From NCBI RefSeq assembly GCF_016920785.2, contig NW_024609857.1, positions 76,319,570-76,383,569 of the forward strand: a stretch of 64,000 bases of DNA, given 5' to 3'. This DNA comes from Ixodes scapularis. Lineage: Eukaryota > Arthropoda > Arachnida > Ixodida > Ixodidae. The translations under genes and the position numbers were made by a program. Numbering within the stretch: position 1 is the first letter of the stretch; each line of letters opens with the position of its first letter. The notes beneath the pieces are model-generated. The model was not told the DNA's origin, did no database searches, and worked only from the letters and a program-made list of their open reading frames with translations. Shown here piece by piece: positions 36,100 through 46,750 of this stretch.

Positions 36100-37325
36100 G
36101 TAGTCGAGGCATGCGAACACCGGATCGAATCGAGTAGCGCAGTTTCGTCTTGAGTTTTAACCACGTTAAGAAAATCGGTTGTCGTCACTTTCTCTTCCTC
36201 TGCGAAGGCCATGAATGACGCAGTGCTATTCAATAAAAGTTAAAATGTTTTTGATCTTTCTTTATACCAATATTTTCGGAATATTTTTATCGAGAAATGT
36301 TTCCTATTGTTTACGTGAACCGTGGTAGAGTCATGTTGCTGCGTAGAATTGACGTCACTGAGGTCAGTGTAAGTGTTGGCATTCCCCCTGTTTTTCTTTT
36401 CATGTGCAAAGAACCGGTTGCGTGATATTTACGACAAATTTAGAGATGCCTTAAGGGCAGGGGTGATTCCAATAGACTATAGAATGAAAAACATTATAGC
36501 TGAACATTTAAAGTTCATTACCCTTTTATTAACGTTGATTTCCTCCAAACATTTGAGCATTTTAGTGGCAGTAACATCTTCAAATTTATTTAATTTAGAC
36601 CCTTATTTTTCTTATCACAGCACACCTTTCAGAAATCGTGTACTCTCGCAATGCGCAATTAGTCTAATTTTTTTTCATCCGATATCCAGGGCATTAGATA
36701 ATAAGAATTACCTCTGTATGTTTTTAGCAGAGATGCACGAATATTCGAGTTTTTAATTCGACTCTAATAGTGATTGACCGAATAATTTGACTTGACATTC
36801 GGATTTCTACTGTTAAAGATTTCAAGTCATTTCACGTACTGATTATCAGTACAGGTGGACGAAATTAAAGACCATTTAAGAAGCATCTCCATAAGTTAAC
36901 ATAGTATTCGTAGTCCTCTGAGAGTTCTTAAGCAAGCCTGCATTAAGAAAGCTGAGTCTGACTCATCATTTCGATAAAAATGTAGGTTGTTCTTTGTAGT
37001 CCTCGAACGAAGCAATCGCGCTCGTCCAAAATCTGCAAACCACGCGCGCGTCGTCATTTCGAGTTTAAGTGCATTTCGTCACCTGGCGCGAGCTCTGCGC
37101 ACTGAAACCCTATTCCTGGTTGTTACGTTCGTAATATGGCTTATTAAAGCCGCCTTTATGTCTAACTTATCTCAGCGTCGAGCGTTGTGCCGCGATTAGC
37201 TGACGCAAGACGTCGCCCAATTCAAACGGTTCAATCGTATCCGTCCATCCGTACCGCAGGCTGCGTATCCACGCGTACACTCCGGAACAACTGGGTTTCT
37301 ACTTTCCCGTAAAACCCTACGGCCT
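36100..37325. other. Intergenic DNA, nothing firm
   Basis: A 127-residue + strand frame begins near 36373, but only its first part (LRDIYDKFRDALRAGVIPID) looks protein-like. No family recognised. Confidence 0.3.
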
Positions 37326-37375
37326 TCAACTTCAACTTTATTGTTTCCCTCCGATGGAGAGGGGGAGAAATAAAA
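37326..37375 (-). other. Possible retroposon 3' tail
   Basis: The minus strand reads GGAGGGAAACAATAAAGTTG followed by AAGTTGAAG, an AATAAA signal plus a short TTGAAG tail as found at some LINE 3' ends. No coding part is seen upstream. Confidence 0.25.
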
Positions 37376-37494
37376 AAAATGAAAGACGTTTACAATTTTC
37401 TGTAAGGCGAAATTAGAGCGCAGCTCTTGAGAAGGAGGGGGGAGGGTATACCTCTCCTCCTCTTCCGTGCCCCCCTCCTCTCCTCTTTTTCTAG

Positions 37495-37655
37495 CCTCCT
37501 ATTTAGTGGGAAATTTAGCGAAAACTTTGCCGCTAAATTTAGCGAAGAGTTAGCGAAAATTACCCCGCTATTTATGTCGGAAAGTTTGCAAAAGTTTTCT
37601 CGCTAAATTTAGCGAGAAATTTAGCGAAAATTTCCCCGCTAAATTTAGTGGTGAA
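37495..37655. repeat. CGCTAAATTTAGCG palindrome cluster
   Basis: The 14-bp palindrome CGCTAAATTTAGCG and variants (GCTAAATTTAGTG, AAATTTAGCGAAAA) recur about six times with CCCCGCTA between them. Related patches occur at 2103-2290 and 22735-22785. Confidence 0.6.
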
Positions 37656-37659
37656 ACTG

Positions 37660-38940
37660 TGACGTCCCAAAACGCAAAGCGCGCGGTTACGCCGACGCCG
37701 ATGCCCACGGTGACACCACCCAACCCGGAAACGGGCGCCGTAGCTGTGCTCAAAAAAGCAGCCTGCTGTCGCTTCACTGTTTCTCCTTTCCACCCGCAAC
37801 AGAGAAAAAATAATATACAGGGCACTCGTAATTGAAAGAACACTCACACAGAAATTGGAAGCGCACTGGCTAACATGACAAGAGAACCCCGACACAGAGC
37901 ACTCATCACGGTTGCAGTCTGGCAAACATAACATTAAAAAAAAAAACAAAAAAAAAACGACAAAAGGTACACAAAATATTACTTGCACCGAGGGCGAGGA
38001 CCATCTCAGGCAAAATTAACCTAGGCTAGAACTAGAGAAACAGAAACCGAATATTTTTTCCTGGACGTACTCATAACATCTATGTCGCATCTTTTCATAA
38101 GGATAGATAACTGGGCAAGTTGGTGAGAGTTCATGTTGAAAAACAGTATATTATTTCAACACCACGACCAAACATGTCGAGAGATGGTAGAAGCCTACAA
38201 CATCACGAAGAACAACAGTTCGTGCGTGAGCCAACCTTCGGTAACTCTGACTCTTAGCGAGATGAAGTTTTTGGATTCAGGGTAACAAAAGCCTCCTGAG
38301 GAAAGAAAGGAGAAAACCAGTCTACAATCGGATGAAAAAAGGAGGAAGGGACATATTCCACGAGGCGCCAAGCAAGCGCGCGAACATTTGACTCCATGTT
38401 TTTCATTTCATTGTCGTTCTTCCTTATGTTGTAATAACGAACCAGTTGCTAGTCAGCGCTTTGTCTTGTTTTCTCTTCGTCTCTTTGTGTCCTCGTCGCA
38501 GTCGCGCTGTTTTTCAACATGAACATCTTTTCATGCTGTTCAAAACAATTGGAAGAGAAACATTCATCATTAGGAGGCCATACTTTGTCCTCGAGCGTGC
38601 GGCGTTGACCAAATGTCAACACAACGGCTTGGGGAGGCAGACACCTTCGGTTGCCTATCAGCCATGGATAGAAAGAACAAGTTGATTTTGTTTGACAGAC
38701 ATTTAATATGTCAGAAGCATATAACTGTAGTGTTCTGTAATTGGTACTATTCTAAGCGTTTCGAATATTAATTGGGTGTGAGTATAACCGGTCAACGCTT
38801 CACCTAATAACCCGCTTCAAAAGAGTATGTACGGGGCATACATCTGTTGCTGTATGTTTCCCCAAATAAGAAAAAAGTAATTGGTGTATGTGTACAACAG
38901 AGAGTAGTATACACAAGGGTTACCCCTGAACGGGGTAGTA
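37660..38940. other. Intergenic DNA, nothing recognised
   Basis: No gene or mobile element supported. Confidence 0.35.
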
Positions 38941-38944
38941 CATG

Positions 38945-41435
38945 ACGACATTTCTAGGAGATTCCTACACTCTGCGAAAGTTTTCTAGCTATAAATTAGA
39001 CTGTCGAGTATCAGCACGCATATTCATTGAATATTACGCCAAGCACCTTCACACTCTGAACAATATCGATTTTGCATCCTCCGAGGGAGAGCACAGGAAT
39101 GTTAGAATATCTTGTATCCTTATTTCGAAGAAATACTGCCTTTGTTTTATCCTTATTAATTAGTAAAGAGTTGGAAAGCGTCCAGGCATTTATTTTCTCC
39201 GAGCTGTTATTCGCCGTTTAAGAAAGCTAATTCCCATCCTCACCTAAAAAAAAAAAAAAACTGGTATTATTGGCGTTTATTATAATTTATAAACTTTGCA
39301 TTGTAGTCTATATTCACTGTATCATGCATGTAAAATTAAAAAAAAGGGATCCTAGCATGCTTCTTTGTGACGCCTGATGTTACCTTTCTCAGGCCAGAGC
39401 GCTGCCTGTCTACTTTGACGCATTGGTGTCAATATATTAGAAAGCTCTCAACCATACTCGAAGCAGCACGCAGGACACCGTACGCATTTAGTTTTAAAAT
39501 TAAAGTTTTATAGTTTAGAGCTAGACGGTTGAAAGCCTTCGAAAAATCAATAAAGACGCGCAAGATAATTAACTTCTGTTCGATGTTGTTCAAGATTAGT
39601 TCCTTTTGTTTTAATAGCGCGAGTTCCGTCGAACGCCCCCTCATAAAACTAAACTGGCAAGGGGTTAGGATGGAATGTTTCTCGCAAAGTGCGTACCACC
39701 TCTCATGTATTCGTTTTTCCAGCCCTTTTGAAAACACCGGCAGCACAAAAACGGCCCTATCGTTACCCAGGTAGTTTCTGTTTCCGGACTTGAAAATGAC
39801 CGAAACCTGAGCTATTTGCATTTTTGTGGGAAATTCTCCACTCTGTAGTGCTCAATTGGAAATATGCGCTAATATCAGCGCGATAGATAGACTTGCGTAT
39901 TTGACTGGTTTAGTCCCAAAACCATGTACATCACAACTTCTGCTCTTTCCAAGCCCCTCAAAAACCCCTGCCACTTCATCCGCACAAGTGGGAGACAAAA
40001 AGCGTATCAGGGACAACTTTGACAAAAAGAATTGCATCGGTGTCAATAGCATCATCAGCAATGTTTACAAATTATTCATTAAATGTCTCCGCCAACGACA
40101 AACCACTTCTCGTCTCACCATGGAAAGAATGCTCGATCAATTTAGGTCCGCGGGGGCAACGACCAAGCAACTTTTCCACAGAACGTCGGTCCTTTTCTCG
40201 TCCTCAAACAGTATGGAAATATACCCGCTTTGCTTTGCGTAAAGCACCGGTCACCGCGTTTCTATGTTTGTTTTTAAAATTCGCCTACAGATATTGGTCC
40301 CTATTTTCAATAGCTTTTTTATACAGCATCTATTTTGCTCATTATTTTAACTAATTCTCTGGTCACCCATGGTTTTCGAGCTTTCTTGCATGCAATTTGT
40401 TTTTTTGTATGGAAAACAGTACTCATATATTTCTGTAAATATTTCGACGAAATATTCACATGCCCGATATGATGAATCACTGCACAGCACCGCGCTCCAC
40501 TCCGTGAGGCATAATTCTCGTGTAAAAGCCTCCACACTTTTAGTGTTAATTTCTCGATAATGAACAGGGCAGCCATTCCTATACGTCTAGTCCGACGTTG
40601 AAGTCGATGAACAATCTCGGTTTGTAGGTGATCGCTTATTGTGATGCCATGACCCCACCACATACGTTAGATTCGACATCATTGGTTAAGGACATATCAA
40701 GTAACGTCCCATTTGAAGGTGTAATCTGGGTGGGTTTAGATATGGCGTTATAATATCTGTATGACTGATATAAGAACAAAACCTCCGACTGCGTCGGTGA
40801 CGGGAAAAGCATGTCAAGATTTAGGTCTCCTCCTACGAAAAGCGTGGTTGTATACTCTGTTTTACCTAATGATGTACCGCAGGAAAGGCTACAAGAGCGA
40901 GCTCCTTGCTCTAGGGCACATCTCGGCGGCACAAGCTCTCGTGCGTTAAGAGCAGCTCCCAACGCTATGAGCTCGCGCTCCTAGCCTTCTCTGCGGTACA
41001 ACATAAGGTGAAACGGAGTATAGTCACCCACGAACTCAAATGAATCTTCAAAAACGGTTAAAAAAAAGAAGAAAAAAAACCGCCATGCTGCAACTAGGAG
41101 GACGATAAATCGCGCAGAAAACATTTTGCAGTTTTGATAGTTAAAACATCATAATTACATTGCACCATCGTAGACTCGTTAACCTCGGCGCATGTAAGAA
41201 TAGTTTTCACGTATATACAGACATCTCCTCCCTGCTGTGAAGAGCGGTTTGTATGCAGCTTATACTGCTCTAGATTCGGGACGTCAGTCGCAGCCCTGGC
41301 CCATGTTTCGATTAACATAATTATAGTGAAAGTAAAATTGAAACCATTTAAAAGACTGCTTAGTTCGTCACGCTTATTTCTCAATGAGTGAGCGTTTAAG
41401 TGAAACCAGCTAAGATGTGCATGTGAGTGCGCCAT
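38945..41435 (-). mobile_element. Degraded non-LTR retrotransposon (endonuclease + RT)
   Basis: Minus strand ORF2. The APE-type endonuclease begins at 41435 with FHLNAHSLRNKRDELSSLL and MLIETWA (catalytic Glu), then GGDLNLDML (about 40840) and ITISDHLQTEI (about 40640). ARKPWVTREL (about 40390) marks the linker. RT blocks follow: IFKSGNRNYLGNDRAV (about 39790), then LRVFIDFSKAFNRL (about 39560). After a gap of about 190 bp, which has removed or displaced the active-site region, RT thumb sequence resumes at 39220-38945 (INAWTLSNSLLINKDKTK, VKVLGVIFNE). Many frameshifts. A 168-bp fold-back sits at 40853-41020. The 5' end is truncated at about 41440. Confidence 0.75.
40853..41020. mobile_element. 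168-bp fold-back inserted in the LINE endonuclease
   Basis: The left arm TACTCTGTTTTACCTAATGA and complement of the right arm TACTCCGTTTCACCTTATGT stay alignable for about 50 bp, through GTACCGCAG and GAGCTC. TA lies outside both ends (40851-40852 and 41021-41022). The flanking minus-strand endonuclease reading (FEFVGDYT, then TTTLFVGGDLNLD) is split at this point, showing it inserted after the LINE. Confidence 0.65.
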
Positions 41436-43198
41436 ATATTGCTGCCCTGCTTCATTGGGAAGATGCAGCTTTGGCTCATTATATTAGGAGCCATAGAACT
41501 AAAAGAGAGAGAAAAAAAACCTTACCGTTCAAAGGTATAACAGTACTGAAACTTACTAACTTAATGCACTGTATCCTTATCCGAACCACCGGGCAAGCCG
41601 CGTTCGGGATATCCGTAGTCGACATTCTTACGGGGGAGCTCGACAAATGACGAGGCTGACAACATGTTTAGACTTAAAAAGTAACCTGTGTATGTGACAC
41701 CGAGCAAATCGTGTATCGCACGCTCCAGATGGGACCAGTATCGTGTCGCACACCTACTTTTGTCCTGAAACATATTTTCCGTTTCTTCTCTGTACATTGC
41801 AGTCTGTGAAAAAGAAGGGAAAAAAAAAACGCGCGGGAATTGTTTAACATGTAGATGGGCGGTCGATGCCCATTAAAAGGGTCATCAAACGATATCGGGT
41901 TTCAATGTTCATGACTTTGCAGAGGCGTACTGGTCCTAGTCTGGCCCAAGCATATTCGTACTGACCGCCACTGGTTCAGAAGCTTCTTTGTCGCGGTGCT
42001 TTCGTTTTGTAACCTTTACAATTATCAGTTTGCACAATCTCGAGAGAGGCATTTGAGTAGGGGCGTGCATGTAGGTGCCGAGAGGATTCAAATGAATACT
42101 TCCTCACACGGCAATTCTAGTGGGTTTCATCAACAATGTTCTTGCCTATGACATGCTTGAGTAGAGGGCTAATTTACGTCCCAGTCACAGTTCGCCGATA
42201 ATCGTAGGCGATTTCGACTTCTTCGACGATGTGTACAAAGCAAGCAGCAACGTAGCTGTGTCGGCTGTGTGCGTTCACATGACCAGATAAACCGAGACTA
42301 ACCAAATTAACTCAAAATCATAACACATACTTATCTAAAAGGACTGACTAGACTTCAGAAACGTGGGTTTTATTTTAGTAATCAAAGATGTGGAAGTCTG
42401 CATGAAGAGTGTTAAATTAAATACGCTTCCTTTTCTTCAAGATCAAAAGAAACGCAAGGTTGTTTCTATAAAGCTGAAGAGACTTACGCGTGGTCCAACA
42501 ACCTACAAGTTTTATCGTGGCCGCCACCACGCAGCGCCGCGTTCCCTTTCCCCTTCCCGGCCTCGGAGATCCTGAAGCGCGCGAACGCTTCTCCAGCCTA
42601 GCGCCACTGGATATGCTTCCGTAGGGAGCAGAGAAGCGCCATTGATTGATGATAAGACTGTGACGGCGCAGGCGAGCTGGTATAGATTTATCATTTTCTT
42701 GAACGACCTGAGAGTGGGTGGAGTACTAGAAGAAGCAAAAGTGGAAGGATCAGGGACAGAGAGACAGAAGGCGTCGTCTCAAACTCAGCTGAAAGTTTAT
42801 TTAGTAACACTACCATATATACCAAAACCACAAACGTCGCCAACCAAGCACCACATTAAAGAAAACCAAACTTCAGGTTCAAAGCCGAACAAAATAGATT
42901 ACCTATTTCCTGGATTTGTTTTCGTCCAAGTACACGCAAACACTCTTGCCTTATCTGCCGGCAGTCCAAGCTTGTACAGCACGGTGTAAGATACACTCTT
43001 TAGGTGAGGACACGGCGGGGCTGAACGCGCGGCGCGAGGAATAAGAAAGCATTCGTTCGACGGGCATGCGGAAGGCTGCATTATTCCGCGGCCACCATGC
43101 CCGCAGCTGACAGTGTCGCCGGCGGCCAAACGGGGAAACTGTGTGAGAGCGAAAAAAATTATCTCGCTGCCATGACACCCCGGTACACCGTGGTCTTT
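41436..43198. other. Intergenic DNA, nothing recognised
   Basis: Several short frames but no domain. 42640-42990 has a long + frame of low-complexity composition that I cannot assign. Confidence 0.35.
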
Positions 43199-43236
43199 CT
43201 GCACGTGCGACAACCTCGCTGGAGCTCTGCGCGTGT
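43199..43236 (+). repeat. 38-bp dispersed repeat, copy 2
   Basis: 37 of 38 bases match 20409-20446. Flanking similarity is weak but includes GCACGAGCC and ACCTGCC/TGTCTGCC, suggesting a longer diverged repeat. Confidence 0.6.
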
Positions 43237-43639
43237 GGTACATGGGGCGGCACGAGCCGTCTTGTATGTGCCCACGGGTCGACGAGTCACCTGCCGGCGC
43301 CGCTTGAAACCATAGTGAGAGAGAGAAAGAGAGAGAGTGAAGAGCGAACTTTATCGGGCACGTCGCGAGGAGCGCGCTGTCCTCATCTTACACCGTGTTC
43401 TACAGGCACGTGGAACCTCCTACTACTTTTTGAACCCTGACAGAACGTGCTGAACAACCGACCAATAAACACCCTTGCTTGCACAAAAAAGCAAAAAAAA
43501 AAAACATTATTTAGATTGTTTACTTTTAAAGCGAAAAACCCACACACATCAACCAACCACATTACACATGTAAAAAGGACTTGGAAGTGGGACTAAAGAA
43601 CAAGCGATGCCTGACTTATGCAGTTGCCCATATAGAGTC

Positions 43640-43970
43640 AATTCGTCTCTTTCACTACCCTTTTGACATCGTTCACCTCCCTGCACACTTCTGTTCCCGA
43701 CCACTCTGACGTGCAGTTGTTACACTCTTGTACATGTTTTGCTATACTTAAATTGGCCGCCTTGATCTACGTTTCTCTTATGCTCTGTTATTCTGTCATT
43801 CGCACATCTCGAAGTTTGCCCAACGTATTTGAATCCACACGCTAATGGTATCTCGTGCACTACTCCGTTTTCACACGGCACCGATTTTTCCCGATGGGTT
43901 TTCTGGCACCCCATTTTCTCTTTTAAGAAGGGGGTGACATTACACAACTTGAAGTTTGTGCTAAATACTA
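43640..43970 (-). pseudogene. Penelope-like element, GIY-YIG endonuclease part
   Basis: Minus strand, C-terminal part of a Penelope-like retroelement. Residues VVFSTNFKLCNVTPFLK lead into VVHEIPLACGFKYVGQTSRC and NDRITEHKRNV, the arrangement of the GIY-YIG domain of Penelope endonucleases, with the YIGQT-like tract as YVGQT and the CCHH-type Cys upstream. It reads from the left edge of the 7.2-kb insertion, whose right edge carries the matching upstream part of the same ORF. The reading becomes closed near 43720. The element is broken by the insertion and by frameshifts. Confidence 0.75.
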
Positions 43971-43988
43971 CACTCTTAATCTGGGGCC

Positions 43989-46750
43989 GTCAAGCGTCAC
44001 GGCCATAGCCGTGACGTTCAAAGTTTTCAGGACTTATCCGCGAACTGATCCGGCCCCGTCAAAATAGCCGTGTACAACGTCACGGCTGCAGTTAGCCCTT
44101 CCTCTCTTTGATGGTGCGAATGGCTATATAGGTGGCTCCGTAGGCGGCCCTGTAATTTTTGGCGGCCCGTTCGTGCAGGGCCGGCAAAAACGGGCCGGCT
44201 ATGCGCATAATAGCGGGAAAAAACACTCTGATTTCCGCTAGATGGCGGGAGTAGAGGCCGCCCAGTGTTCTCCGCGGGCGCAGCCAGCGTGCAAGGACGA
44301 TGAATTTCGAACGTACGAAGTACGAATATAATCGGAAGCATCTGCGGGTGACATTTGTTTTCTTATCATGGTGATGTAAGCCTACGTTAGAGAATGCGCC
44401 GAAGCCGCGGGACAGTGAGTTAGTTCTTCAGGATGCTCACGTTGAAAGATACCAAAGGAATTTGACGCGGGCGGTGTAACCATGAGGAAACATGTGAATG
44501 CGATGGGATCACACGGCCCGCTGATCTGGCGGTACGACCAGCACGACCACCCCTACTGAGCCAACTTGGCTGGTGCCGTTACTGCGGGCACAGTCCTCTT
44601 CAGCATAACCGACTGGGTAATTATGTAGCTCACTGGCTAATAAAGAATTACAGTCCATTGCTGAAAGAGTTCCTAACTAGTAACTTGTGTTTTCGCCAAC
44701 CGAGGACAAGTGGGACCCTGTCCTGGACGATGCAGGTATCTATACACAATATTTTTGTATTCTAAAAAGCACGTTTGGAATCGCCTCTTTTCATATTATT
44801 CAGATACCGGCTGGCGTAGCCGTTGGAGAGCGGAAAACAGGCTTACTCGTTTCACCTTAGCATGGACTTACCATAACGGCTACAAGCGCAGACTCTTCGC
44901 GTTTGACGCCGGCTCGGCTGTGCACAAGCACTCGTGGTGGGTGACAATTTTTAAAGTGATCGGGTCACAGTCGCAGCCCTTACGGTTTGCCTATGGTAAG
45001 GTGAGGCAAAGAAAGGTAGCCGGCTTTGCCTCGACGGTGGCCACCAGCATTTTACAGCGACAAGGTGTAAATAGTTTATAGAAGGGTACTTCTCTCTTGG
45101 CGAAGTGTCCACCGATAGAGCACGGCGTATACGGCGCACTCATCAGCTTGCCCCGTCCGAGGTATATAGTCGCGCGTCTCGGCCGGCGTCGACAATCGCG
45201 TTGAGCAAAGGAGGACGGCCACACAAGGAACATTTATACTAAAATTGATGATGAATATAGCATCTAGAATACACTAAGTTTGCCCTTGTGCATCCACCCT
45301 CGTTTGCTCACGCGGCCGTCGACGTCGGCCGAAACGTTCTTTTTGTGTGAATGAGTTTATAAGCTTTCATTAGGGTAACTGAATTTAATAAATGCATTGT
45401 ATTAAAGAATATTTTTGAAAATAAAATGTCAAACTATTTGTTTTACAATATTTGGCGCAGTTTAGCAAGGTCTTTACCCTGACCTGACCATACTTTTGAA
45501 TTTAGTATTTAAAGAAAGTGAATTGTTCAAACTTTTGACACCATAATTATTTTAACATCACACTTTATAAATTTTCATATTAAACTAAATTAGCTTTTTA
45601 TGTGCAACGTGTAGTTTTTGAGCAACGATTTAGCCAGCGTTTCATGACGCAGCCTGTATGATTCAGCCATGGACCTGTAGATCCCGGTAAGTGGACAGCC
45701 TCAGCTCCCCTGCCTGCAGGTGGCGTCAAAATTTACTGTTTTGTTCCCACTCTTGAAACTGCCATCAAAGCTATAAGGTCTATCCATATGACGTCAAACT
45801 GCTTTTTAATGTCGAGTAACTACAAACAAGCATGGCCGCCAAAAGCAAAGTGGTTATCTCATTGGCAAATTTCTTTTGCTTTTTTTTTTCCGTAGACCAT
45901 ATAAATAGACGTTATGTTAGCGGCCATGTTTGTGGCCGATGACTCAGCATCTGAATAGACTCTAACGTCCAGCAAGCTACTTTCTAAAAAAAAGCTGTTT
46001 GATAAATTTTAGAACGTAATTAATATACAAGACATGTTCTCTCTCCCTTATTCTCTTATAATAAAATGCTGAAAATTCTTAATCGCAGCAGCATCGTGCC
46101 TTGACGAAAGAGGCAACGGCCGGGCCTTCGGACGTGCCGCGGAGACCCGTCTTGTGGCACGAAGCTCCGGCTGACTGTAACACACTTGGCTCGGAAAGCG
46201 CACCTTCAACTGCAGTGGGTCCTAGTTCGTCAAGTGTGTCAAGTGAAAGCAACGACCATGCTTCCACCAATGTTTCAGCAAGTGGCACAAGTTTTCATTT
46301 ACGTTTCTATTTTATTGTTTGAATTTGGTATTTATTAGAACAAAGCACCACCTGTATCTTCAGCTGCGCATCTAATTTAAAAAAAAATAAATGGATTGTT
46401 TACCTGCGGACCCACTGTTCTTTTAAATGTTTAGAAACCATCGGCCTTACCCATGAGACAATTCCTGTACATTTACTTTCCCCTAGAGCACGCGGGAAGT
46501 CAATCTCTAAAGTATACAAATTGAGCTTGGCAATGCTTTTCCTATATATTTTGCGACTCAAAAATAAAGTTGCGACGTGACTATGTGCATGACGTCTCAC
46601 AAGAAGACGTCAGGCTCAGTGCCACGTCACAGCTTTATTTTTACGGTGAATATTTGCTGTACTTCTCAATTCCCTGGCTTTCTTCGTGGATCACAGTCCT
46701 GGAACCTCCGAGATACTCTGCTGGGGAGTGGACGACGGGACATTTTTATA
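43989..46750. other. Non-satellite interior of the TA-flanked element
   Basis: GC-richer left part (43980-44340) with subterminal motifs: an internal copy of the right end (GGCTATATAGGTGGCTCCGT near 44130, compare 51095-51120) and a satellite-like dimer near 44178. A 123-residue + frame at 44710-45081 and others have no recognised domain. AT-rich from 45240 to 46080. Confidence 0.5.
46089..46322 (+). CDS. Possible Ser/Thr-rich terminal exon inside the element
   Basis: After a plausible acceptor (TTCTTAATCGCAG, ending 46088) the + frame reads QQHRALTKEATAGPSDVPRR and continues Ser- and Thr-rich (SSSSVSSESNDHASTN) to a stop at 46320. Codon composition is GC-richer than the flanking DNA. It could be the last exon of a spliced transposon gene. 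There is no domain and no upstream exon is established. Confidence 0.25.
   Translation, partial: QHRALTKEATAGPSDVPRRPVLWHEAPADCNTLGSESAPSTAVGPSSSSVSSESNDHASTNVSASGTSFHLRFYFIV

Noticed and set aside
36373..36756. 127-residue + frame starting with a charged helix-like segment
   Set aside because: Only the first 25 residues look protein-like, the rest is Leu/Phe/Ser-rich translation of AT-rich DNA, and no family was recognised.
42642..42989. 115-residue + frame
   Set aside because: Lys/Thr/Ser-rich composition with no motif; overlaps comparable frames on the other strand.
44710..45081. 123-residue + frame inside the TA element, considered as a transposase exon
   Set aside because: No DDE/D pattern, helix-turn-helix or zinc motif could be identified.
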